Below the pieces are notes generated by a model. That model was given only the letters and a program-made list of their open reading frames with translations. It made no database searches and was not told the origin of the DNA. Made by a program: the position numbers and the translations under genes. From Bursaphelenchus xylophilus (lineage: Eukaryota; Nematoda; Chromadorea; Rhabditida; Aphelenchoididae), in assembly GCA_904066235.2 (NCBI GenBank), contig CAJFCV020000003.1, positions 4,774,001 to 4,838,000 of the forward strand: 64,000 nt of DNA. Reading direction: 5' to 3'. The first letter of the stretch is position 1. Every line of letters begins with the position of its first letter. This document shows positions 1 through 10,986 of this stretch, piece by piece.

Positions 1-3000
1 CGGCCGTTCCACTCAACTCCCCACTGGAACTAAGTTCAATCCTGTGAATACTAAGAAAGCCAGCCGAGTCGATCTTTTAGCTTCTCAATTAACGTGAGTT
101 TCTTTGAGATTTGTGCAGATGTTGTTGTTTTTTGGCGTTGTAGGTAGTCTAATGGCCATAATTTATTGGAAGAAACCGTTTTTGGCCTTTTTTCGAAGTT
201 AGAATCGAAAATCCTTAATTTTCATTCAAAAATTGTTAATGATCATGTTTTACTCCGTTATTTTCAGCGAAAAGGCGAATAAAAACTCAGTCCAAGCCCT
301 TCCTCCTCGTGTAAATGGGACCCCTCCCAAATCCACTAAGCCCGGTCCACAGGCGAAGGCCAAGAAGGACGAGAAACCATCGACGCCGATGCGAACCCGG
401 TCCAAAAACTTTGAGGAGGCGACCTTGACCCCGGCCGAACAAGCCACCTTAGGCGCTTCGTCCTCGCTTCTGGGCGCGGTTACGCAACAACCGCAGTGTA
501 TGGTCTGCAAACGAGGCTTCCGGAAAGGTTCGGCGTCGGCCAACAATCTACAACAATGTCTCGAATGCAAAAGAATGGCTCATCCCGGATGCGACGCCAA
601 ACTCTCAGCGGATCAGATCTGCCCCGACTGTCGACCAGAAGAGCCCAGAAGCGATTCCGGCATCTTGGATGGATCAATGGAAGCTGAGTACGAAGCGAAA
701 CCATCTCCTTCAAATGTTGTTCCGGACGTTGTGATGGCGGTCGATTTGGAAGAGGAACCGACCAAGCGATCGGTCACCTCGCCTTCCAAAAATCCCATTC
801 TTCCAGCCCCTTCGGATTCAATCGCAGCAAATGTCCAGCAAAGAAAACGACAGAGGAAACCCCGGCAAACAACGTCGCCTCAGCCTTACAGTCGGCGATC
901 GGCTTCAGCGGCCTCGGAAGACCGGCAATCCCCGGCGGCAGCTTTGAAAAACCCAAGAACGTCGCTGTTATCAGGGCCGTCCACAAGTCAGGCTCTTCAG
1001 GGATTGATTGGTGTCGACTTTGACGACTTTAACTCGGATTCGGAGCCTTCGGGAAGTCCGGACAGCTTTTTGGGATCAAATGCGAGAAGTCGAGCAAATG
1101 ATGATCAGGATGAATACAAACCCAGCAAGTAAGTAAAATCTAAAATTAATTTGAATTTACATTTATTTATTCGACAGGTCTTGAAATTGAATTCTTTTAT
1201 CTTAACGTTGTTGACTTATTTTTTATGATTATTTAAGATCTCGAACCCGCCGGACGGACAGCACCGTTTCGACCGCCGCTCGTTCCAAAGGCAAGCAGAA
1301 GTCGAAACCGGCCCAACAGAAGCCCTCGATGCGAACGCGGTCGGGTGGGAAGCCGGCTTCATGCATCACTCCGCATGGAATGATCGCTCCGGACAAGAAT
1401 CATCGCGGCCGAAAGAATTGCAAAGGGAAATCAGCCAGAGGAAGACGGGCTAATCCCGCCGCTGTTTTGCAAAAGCCCCAGCGACCGGTCGTTGAAGTGA
1501 CACGACCTCTGGAAGAACGACAGCGAACGTCGAGCAAGGTCCGAAGTCATGACGATGTGGATTACATCAGAACAGCCATTGTCAGCTGTCGGGAGAACCG
1601 ATTTCTCGATTCCACTTGTCTGTGTTTGGTCTGTGGAAGTGTGGGAAAGGATTCTGAAGCGACTATGATCACGTGCACGAGTTGTGCGCAGAGTTACCAC
1701 ACGTATTGTGTGAATATGCATGAAAAGGTTGGTTTAATTTGATTTTTTCCAATCTTGATAGAGCAATCTTTTATTGTTTCAAAGACGTTTTTGTTGTTTA
1801 ACGGCTAATTATGCGGTTTTGGTCATTCCAGCTAAACAACACCGTCCTGAAAAGGGGCTGGCGATGTCTCGACTGCACCGTTTGTGAAGGATGTGGGACC
1901 GATAAAGACGAGTCGCGACTGCTTCTTTGCGAGGAATGTGACATTTCCTTCCATACTTATTGCCTTGATCCCCCTCTCAAAGAAATCCCGAATGGTCCGT
2001 GGAGGTGTAAATGGTAAGATTTTGTTGTTGCTTATCACTTTAGTGTTTGAATTGTTTGTTTATCTTTCATCGATGTTCGTTCCAGGTGTGCGACATGCTG
2101 TCGTTGCAACAAACAAGTCCAGTCCGGTCTGGATCTCTCCAAACTCGAAGGTCTCTGTGAAACCTGTTATTCCCTCCGGAAATGCCCGAAATGTTGTCGA
2201 TTATATGAGCCCGGTGATTTGCTCATCAAGTGTCATCACTGTGAACGATGGTATCATGGCCCCTGCGAAGGTCACAGCACTGAAGACGAGGTGGAGAACG
2301 CTTCGGAAAACGCATTCAGATGCTCGTTATGTCGGCCAAAACTGAACACTTATCGTGAGTTTCCTAGATAGCAAATACAATTGATTAAAATTCGAAACCT
2401 TTTATGAGTACGTACTTTTAGACGAGCAGTATACCTTCATTGATAATGTCACGGTCACCCGATCGGGCTTGGAGACGTTTCCCAAACTTGGTCGGACCAA
2501 TTCGAGCCTGTCTTTCCACGAAGGCGCCTTTCGATCATCCATGGATCAAGAGGAATATGAAGGTGATGACATACCCAATGAAATGACCTACTTTTCCACC
2601 GGACCCCGAGGAGGAAGAGGTCGAGGGTCAGGCGCTGGTCGAAGAGTAACTCGTATTGGTGTTGGAGGATTTATTGTTCGAATTCCGAGGCATCGATTAC
2701 TGGCTGAATTGACCAATCAAGGAAAGGAACTTCAGAATGAACTGGTCGAAGGAGAAGGAGACAAGAAGCAAAGGAAGCCAAGAAAACCCCGACGACCTCG
2801 TTTGGAAGAGGCCTATCCCCCGCATATTCAAGAAGCGTTCTTTGGAATAGATCCCGTCGATTCTCGGACAATTCTGGAGATCCCGGTGGAAGAACCAGTC
2901 CTCGGAGAGCATCATAACTTCAATCTGGAGGACAAAGTCAGCAAATTGGGTACTGAACTTCCTGGCCAAGCCGCCGCTGCCCTCAGAGAAGCCGAAGAAA

Positions 3001-6000
3001 GCGATCTCCTCGGGCTGCTCGATCTAGGAGGGACTGATATTGATGATGGATTCGATTTTAATCTGGGTGATGGATTGGATTTCAATGATCAGTTGGGTCT
3101 GGCAGATGAGAGCCTGGATATGCAAGATAACGATTTTGATGACATCGAGACGACCACCGACCGCCAACAATTCCTTGCCCAGATGGAGGAAAGTCACGAG
3201 AGACAGCGGCAGCTCCAAGAACAACAGCGACAGGGTCAGTCCGCCATGAATCCCCTTCCTCAAGCCGCACTCAAAGGCATGCCGTCAGCTGCGGGTCAGC
3301 CCCATGCCCAAGAGAAAAATAATTGTAATGCGGCCACGGAGAGCTGGGAGAAGGACGAACCCTTGGGCGACAAAGCAACCAAGGCTGCTGTTCTCTACTC
3401 GAATATGATCCATCCGGAGCTGAAGGAGAAGTTCCCTCAATGGAGTGAGAGAGTGAAGCAGATTAATAAGATTTGGAGACAGTTGGATGCTGACAAGAGA
3501 TCTGAATATGTAAATAAAGCCCGAGAAAACAGAACGAATATGCCGAGGGGAAGACCGAGAAGAGATGCTGGGCAGAAATTATCGGTGGACGATCAGGATA
3601 CCTCAAGGGATAGCTTCAAAATGGAATCGGTAAGATTTTAATTTATTTATGAATGATCTTTTTGTTAGGTAGAATACGGACAGTCTATGAATTAATTTAA
3701 TAATTATGATTTTGAATTGCAGGGCACCCCCACCGAGGAATCGCAGCCTCATCCCAACCAAATGCCCCCTCCAACTCCCACCCTCCAACCTAATGGAACC
3801 CCAACCACTCCACTCTTCCCTCAACATCAAGTCAACCCTCAGATTCCTCCACAAATGAATCAGATGAAACAGCAACAAATCCATCCCCAAATGGCTCAAA
3901 CTCCCCAACCGCAGATGATGAGGCCTCCGCAACAAACTGGAATGCCGATGAGGCCACCGCCTCCACAATATCTGAATGGGCACAGCCAAGAACAAGGTCA
4001 ACCCCCAGTCAACCAAATGCAAGGACAGATGAATCAAATCCCGGGGCAGGGTCAACCAATTCCCGGTCAAATTCCCTCTCAAATGCATTTCCAGCAGGCT
4101 CAAAATGTTCATCAGCAACAACCTGGACTCCTTCATCAACCTCAGCCAATGCACCCTCAGCAACAGCAACATCCTCAAGCACAAGTCCATCCAGGAATGC
4201 ATCCACCACAACCTCATCCAGCGCATCAACAAATGGTGCAGCCTCCAATCGCCCATCTTTTGAGCAAATTGTCACGGATTAAGTTGGATGAATACGTGAT
4301 GATGAGGAAGACATTGTATGGAGTTGAACAAGAGCAACGGCAGGTGGAAGAAGAGCTGAATAAGTACAGAAAGATCAAGAAGAACATGAATGCAAAGCGG
4401 AGGAATGTGAGGAAGAATTATCAAGCGGCGCAAGAGAACCGGAGTGATCAAGCTCTACCGCCCGAAGACCTTCCACCAGATGAGATTGAGAAGTTGGAAA
4501 GGGTTATCAATGATGTCACCTGCACTCAGAAGAAGAACGAGGCTTGTAAACAGAGATTCAAGGAACTCACGTCCAAGATTACCTCTTTCGAGCAGTCCCA
4601 TGGTCTGCCTGAGCATAAGAATGTCCCTTTGGATGCACTTCTCCACGCCCAAGCTCATCCAGAACTTGTACAACAACAAATGTCCAATCAAATGCAAGGA
4701 CAGATGCCTGCTCCTTATGGTTACATGAATCAAGGAATGGAACAAGGACAGCAGCTCCAGTCTCCAAACTTTCCCATCTACATGGAGAACCAGAATACGA
4801 TGCTTCGACAGCCGACCCAGCCTTACCCCAATCAAGCCTTCTTCAATGGTCATCCGGCCCCAGTTGGCTATCCAAATGGAGTCAGAGTACCCGCTTACAG
4901 TCAGCAAGTTGCCCGTCAACTCGTGTCTCCAGATGTTGGAGGCTCTTCCCCAACCACTCCAGCCAGCGGTCGGCCCGGATCTTCGGCTTCGATCGACCCC
5001 ACTCCGAAAACTGGCCGTGGTCGCAAACGGAAGCGAGTCATGCTACCGACCGATGAGACACGGACACCCATCATGGGAGGTCACATCTATTCGAGATTGA
5101 GTAATGACGTCGACCGAGACGTTTACGATTCTCTGGATTTGATGGTCAACTGGGTCACCTTGGCAGTGGAAAGCGGAACCGAGACTTTGATGAGGAAACT
5201 CCCAACTTTGAAGGTCAGCGAGCCATTTGATGAACACTTCAACCCGTATCAAGCCATCGAACCGCCAAAGGCCAAGAAGAAACGGCAGATTGCGAAGAAG
5301 CCGTCGAATAACGAGGCCAGCGAGTACGATCTGTTTGTTGGAAAGCTGGAAAGTCAACTGAAAGGGTGTATTATCGAGAACTTGCAGTACGAACAGTCCC
5401 CGGACAGTGGAGATCGCCATTTCTCGGATGACACTCAGCTCCTCTGGAGGAATGGTGTTACTTACTTTGATGGGAATGAAATCGGAGAATACCATCCCAA
5501 CTTCATGCCTGATTATTACTCAGTGGTCGAGAAGTTCGAATCATTTGATCCAACTCCCATATATCCACGTCCAATGAATCAAATTTATTGTGATGTGGAT
5601 GTGAGTGATCTGGCGACGGCTGAATGTAATGTCACTAATACCGAAAACCAATCCATCAAACAAGAATCCATGGAAGTTGATGAATCAGAGGGCGAGAAAG
5701 AGCAGAAGGACGAGCAGGATGAACCAGAGAAGACGGTTAATATGGATTTGTATCATCTGAAGTGGAGAAACATCGGATCTGACGAGATTGGAGAATCGAC
5801 CATCCTCCCTCTTCTTCATCGTGTCCCAGAAAGAACAGTACCAGTGGAACCACACAAGTCAGCCATCAAACATATCGTTAGTGGAGATCCGGATGAGAAG
5901 TTCAAAGTGGAATTGATGGGAAATCTGGATCTGAGAGAAGAGACGATCAATGAATTAAAACAGATCCTCGGCCAACCCTCGGAGATCACCATCAAGGAGA

Positions 6001-8516
6001 TTGTTCAAACACAAAACACCGTGGTGGTGAAGAAAGAACCGGTTGAAGTTAATAATGAACCGAAATGTCGTTATTGCCAATCAACCATCAAGCAATACCG
6101 AGTTCGCGACTTTATTCTCCAACGAGGCGTCACCTTTGGCATCACGGAGCCTGAAGTTAGATCACTTTGTTCCATGAAGTGCTACTTTTCCAATGCTGCG
6201 GACAGTAAACGAGCTCTTCATCAGGAAATAATCAGGATCTCGGCTGAATATGTGGACGAATTAACTGTGGTCCGGCTAAAGGACAATCTTCGACAACATG
6301 TTTTGCGAGAAAATCAACGATTGCAGCAGGCCAAAGAAGCGGCCGCGGCTGGTCCTCAACAATTGATTTCGCCGATTCCAGAAGAGATCTTGGCCGACTT
6401 CCCCTTCTTTTTCCAAAATAACATCCATTCGAAGAATGAGTTGGTGATGAAAGTCTCCGATCTCCCTCAAATTGGAAGCCTGAAACAAGAGGAACGGCCT
6501 AAAGGAGAGTTCAAATGGCGAAAGACTTTCTGGATGATATACGACGGGTCCATTCTTCAGAGCTTCGAACGACCGCACAACGAGGTTCGGCAGGTTCGTT
6601 TGTGTTGTGGTTGTCATGTTTCTTTATACAGTTACTCTCTTTGTATCCCATTTTTGTTTAACGGTTTGTGGTGAATGCACTCTTTATCTATCCATGGTTT
6701 TGATTTCTTTATTTTCAGAAGTTCGCTGCCTTCCAACATCAGCTGAATGGACGCGTCGCTTCTCGAGACGACGATGATCGAGTCTGCTCATTCTGTGGCC
6801 ATCGTGGGGATGGAGAACAACATCAAGGAGGACGTCTTTTGAACGTCGATGCCAATGAATGGGTGCATGTCAACTGCGCCATGTGGTCCTCGGAGGTTTT
6901 CGAAACAGCTGATGGAGCCCTGATGAATGTGGAAACTGCCCTGAGAAGAGCTGAGACCGTCAATTGCAAAGTTTGTCATCGTCTTGGAGCTTCGTTGAGG
7001 TGTTACAAATTGGATTGCCCGCATCGAGAGATCGGTTATCACCTTCTTTGTGCCAAGAAGGCTGGTGGAAAGTTCGGAAAGGACAAGAATTTCTACTGTC
7101 CGGCTCATGACATCCGACCGGAAGCCTGTGTGAGTCGATGGGATAATTTGAGAAGGATCTACATCGAGAGGCCGGAGAATCAGCTGCTCTCCAAGATATT
7201 CAATAACACGTATTCGACGGAGATGATGATGCGTGTGGGTAATTTAATCTTCACACAACTCGGACAACTCCTACCAGAACAGCTGAAGAATTTCCATACT
7301 GAGGAATTCATATTTCCAGTTGGTTATAATGTGATCCGACTCTTCTGGTCTCCTCTCAATGTGAATGAATTGGCCAGATATGAGTGTACCATCAGAGAAG
7401 ACGAAGGTCGCCCACTCTTCAAGATCAATTTCTTGGACAAAGAACTCACTGACAGATCCATGAATGGGGTCTGGTCGAGGATTCTGATGGCTGTCCAACA
7501 ACTCAGAGAGAAGACCCGAGCCCAAGGATCCGAGATTCTGAGGTTTTATCCGGCTCTCATGAACTGTTCCATGTTATACGGACTGAATGAACCGGCTGTC
7601 ACAAAGATGACGGAAAGTCTTCCAGGAGTCGATCAAATGTTCGATTACTCATTCAGACATGGAGGGCTTCCTCTAATGGACCTCCCATTGGCGTTAAATC
7701 CCTCTGGATGTGCTCGATGTGAGCCTCACTGCAGAACCTTGGTCAAGCCGCGATTCAGGAGTCTAACCCAAAGTCCATTGAAGGTGGAGAAGATCAAGAA
7801 GGACGCATTCAACGCTGAGATTATCTCGAGGGAATCCAGAAGATCCCGAACTCAAAGGAATATCCATTTGTTGGGTATGGATGAGAATTACATCAAGATG
7901 ATGAGGAAGTCCGGGATCACCGAGGAAATGCTGATCGCCGCTCATGTGAGATACGATTCCAACAACATCCACAACGCCCATTCACAGTACAAAAAGATGA
8001 AAAGCGAATGGAGGAACTTTGTTTATTTGGCCAGGTCGAAGATCCAAGGCCTGGGATTATATGCGAAAAGAGATATCGACATGAATACGATGATCATCGA
8101 GTATGTGGGGGAAGTGATCAGAAGCGAAGTTTGTGAAGCCCGAGAGAAGAAATACCTCGCTCAGAACAGGGGCACCTACATGTTTAGGATCGACGACGAT
8201 TGGGTGATCGACGCAACGATGAGTGGAAGTCTGGCCAGATATGTTAACCATTCCTGTGATCCGAATTGTTTCACAAAGAGAATGAAGTATAATGACGAGG
8301 AGAAGATTGTGATCGTCTCCAATCGACCGATCAAGGCTGGAGAAGAGGTAAGAAGAGTTTTGATATTAATTTTGGTATCGACTTGGGTTTTGTAGTGATG
8401 ATGATTCAAAATTTTACTTTCAGCTGACCTATGACTACATGTTCGAATTGGAGGACGACCAGACCAAGGTCCCCTGTCTTTGTGGTGCTCCCAATTGCAA
8501 CAAATGGATGAATTAG
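1..8516 (+). CDS. set-16: MLL3/MLL4-type histone H3K4 methyltransferase, 5' end outside window
   Basis: Partial gene, about 2,560 codons visible. Exons read approximately 1-93, 268-1128, 1238-1727, 1832-2013, 2086-2354, 2422-3629, 3723-6593, 6719-8347 and 8424-8516. Domain order is that of KMT2C/D. Cys/His-rich PHD fingers are encoded at about 500-640 and 1600-2345. An HMG-box-like segment (HPELKEKFPQW...) lies near 3410-3540. A long Gln/Pro/Met-rich region covers 3720-4960, and an extended PHD (CSFCGHRGD ... CPAH) covers 6780-7110. FYRN/FYRC regions cover about 7220-7650, and a WDR5-binding Win-like motif (GCARCEP) sits near 7710. A C-terminal SET domain covers 8020-8516 with YVGE, RYVNHSCDPNC and ELTYDY, and post-SET CLCGAPNC. 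All core SET motifs are intact, so an active nuclear methyltransferase of the COMPASS-like complex is inferred. The last two exons join in phase at AGEE/LTYDY. The symbol is the C. elegans family member; strict orthology was not tested. Confidence 0.95.
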
Positions 8517-8920
8517 AGATTTTGTAACCTTATTTTTAACCGTAATTAGAACCGGCTAGAGCCCCGTAACTAGTCTTGCTAACCCTTACATTTTTACAGT
8601 GAATGTAACGATCATTATGTACAGTTTTCTTTTACTTTTCGTCGCCTTATAAGAGTCTTAACAAATTTCTATATTTTAATTTATTTGGATCCGAATTTCG
8701 TAACCTCGACACGGGTATTTATATCGATTATAAAAGTGTTTAAGCCCATCCAAACCTCTTATCTAACCACACTTGTACATGTTATATTGCCATCTTTTTT
8801 TGTTAATTAATAATTGTTGTATTTGTCTCGATTTTTCTTTTCGGATTATCGCCGTGATCTCTTTTTTGTATCATAAATATCGTCATTTTGGAATCTGCAG
8901 TTCTTGTTATAAAAGAAAAT

Positions 8921-8926
8921 AATAAA
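8921..8926 (+). promoter_or_regulatory. Poly(A) signal of the MLL3/4-type gene
   Basis: An AATAAA hexamer lies about 405 bases after the stop codon in AT-rich sequence. The neighbouring minus-strand gene ends at 8978 and has its own AATAAA-like signal reading leftward near 8968-8973. The two 3' UTRs therefore probably meet or overlap tail to tail. Confidence 0.55.
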
Positions 8927-8977
8927 AATTTTAAAATATTATACTTGGGGGATTACTGTAATATTTATTTTAATAAA

Positions 8978-10496
8978 TCACAATTTTAGATTCCATAAAT
9001 CACATCGATCCTTTTTAAAGTACTTATCGCCCTCTTTACAGCTGAAGGTATCAGAGAATTCGGGCATGTTTTGCAGAGCCCCCATAACTCGGTAGAGATA
9101 AGGCGCTGTTTGTCGGGAATATCCGGGCTTTGTAGAGGAAGTCGAGCAAAAAAGTTTGGTAAAACTCCTGAAGAATTGCTTTCGGAGACGGATCTGATCG
9201 TCCTGAGGTTTTATTTCCTTATTGAATGCAGTGTATGCGGCAGAAAGACCTTAATTTAGGTAAATTATATTATTCTGGATCCTACCAATAAAGTCGGCTA
9301 TATTTTCCTCTGTGAATTTCTCCGAATACCCGTCAAATCGATGATATTGCTCTTTAAAGCAATTGAATACAGTATCAAATTCAGTTGTATAATTCCAGTA
9401 AACCCTGTACGAATCCCCATCTCTGATGGCCACATTGTTGATGGGATGCCCCAAAAATTGTGCGATCAAAAAGGCCAATCTACCGTAAGTTTCGGGTGTA
9501 TCTTCACTTCCAAATATGGGTGGCTGTAGCATGCCTAGAGGGAAGATTCCACCGTTGGTCTGATAATTAAACGGAGCCAGAGAATCGATGATAAGAGGGG
9601 TTTGGAAGGGATGGGCCTTGAAGAACTGTTCGTCGATGAAGCGATCCTCTTCGATTTCATCAATGTAAACAGTGATCACTTCTACAGCAGCTATCTTCGC
9701 GAACAAGGCGTCCTGGGCTTCTTCGGAGATCCAGGCCATGGAGGAAATTCGTTCCTAAATATCCAAAATCTTTGCCCTCTTGCATGCCTATTATAACTCT
9801 AAATTTGAACTACCTTTAACGCCGTAAGTATATTTGCAGTTATTAGACTGACATCATCTACAAATTCGGCCCTTTTGTCATCAATATTGGGCAAGGTTTG
9901 GTCGAGAAATATCCGATTAATCGAATTCCAAAACTCTTTCCGTCTAGTCATTTCTTTGAAGCAAATCTCTTCGGGATTATTAAATGTCTCCTTCCTCGTT
10001 GTTGATAATAATTTGAGTCGTTTTTCCCACAGACATCTGCTCCAGAACTGACGGGAATATCTCAGCCAAAAGCTGGAATTTGGCTGCGAAAAGTGTTACT
10101 TATTTTTTGAAAGTGTACAACATGTATAAGAGCGGTGAAAAAGAATGTAAATTTTGAAAAAATTTCGATTTCGGGGAATAATGGTTAAAAATTAAATACA
10201 GCGAAATTTTGTCTTTTTTTTCAAAAATCTTGCACCAACGCTCTTATATCGTTGGATCATTGGTGTCTGTCTACCTGTTAGAAAGGGTCCTGACTTACAG
10301 TATTTCCTTGGTTCAACACTTTTATAACCTTGAGGCTATTTTGTTTAGCCATTTCTTCAAATACATCTCCATCTGGGGCATCTTTATTACAAGCATATTC
10401 GTAGTAATTATTACAAGGATCATATTTTTCCGTCTTAGTCACTGAAAGTCGCACATTTTCCACAAAAATTATTAATAATAAGAGCAAAGTTTTCAT
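8978..10496 (-). CDS. Shortened M13 (neprilysin-like) protein, predicted catalytically dead
   Basis: Four exons close in phase: 10299-10496, 9814-10083, 9286-9754 and 8978-9249, giving 402 aa. The N terminus is a hydrophobic signal peptide or anchor (MKTLLLLLIIF) followed by DPCNNYYEYACN, the M13 N-terminal signature. The third exon aligns with the catalytic domain: GMLQPPIFG stands for the family GILQPPFF, and TEENIADFIG stands for GENIADxGG, which normally carries the third zinc ligand. The zinc-binding HExxH position reads QFLGH, so both the first histidine and the catalytic glutamate are gone. The C terminus (YRVMGALQNMPEF...FSCKEGD...CDLW) is typical of the family. At 402 aa it lacks roughly 300 residues of the usual 700-750 aa, mostly from the N-terminal lobe. 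It is probably a secreted or membrane pseudopeptidase; a decaying gene is possible, but no stop or frameshift is seen. The start was set at the first ATG; upstream codons only offer a GTG. Confidence 0.85.
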
Positions 10497-10986
10497 AACT
10501 ATCAAGACTGTTCTCCGTTTCACTCTCGGCGTTACTTAACACACCGTTATCTCCAAATTAACCCGCTTAACGCCAATCGCCGGCTTAGACATCACTCCCA
10601 AATCAAGCACGATATTCAAGATTATATTTATTTCAAGTCCTCAACAACAAAATATAAAAGAGAAAAGATGCTGTACAATTTAGAGCCTCTAAGAAAATAC
10701 TACAAACTCAATATGTTAGGTGTAGAAAGAGAATAACTGTACTTTCACTCGATTACTTTCTAAGAGATCATCACAATCTTACTGTAAATTTCGATAGGAC
10801 ATACCAACATAAACACGGAGAGAGAGTCAACTCAGCAGCATGTATATCAAATAAAAATAATTTCAGCTGGCTGCACATATGACACTGGGGATTACAAATA
10901 TAAATATCACCCCATTTAACGTACGAATTGTTTAATGAGAGGGTATTGTACATGACTGTCCACCAAACACAACTGAGCTCTCATGT
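10497..10986. other. Short intergenic and 3' UTR stretch
   Basis: Between the M13-like gene start and the stop codon of the nuclear receptor. AT-rich, with no convincing reading frame. It probably holds the promoter of the M13-like gene and the 3' UTR of the receptor. Confidence 0.5.

Noticed and set aside
3603..4275. Minus-strand frames opposite the Gln/Pro-rich region of the methyltransferase gene
   Set aside because: Mirror of CAA/CAG/CCT-rich coding DNA, giving Leu/Trp-rich repeats; the plus strand is clearly coding.
10278..10523. Start of the M13-like gene at 10523
   Set aside because: That codon is GTG; the first ATG (10496) gives a proper signal peptide.
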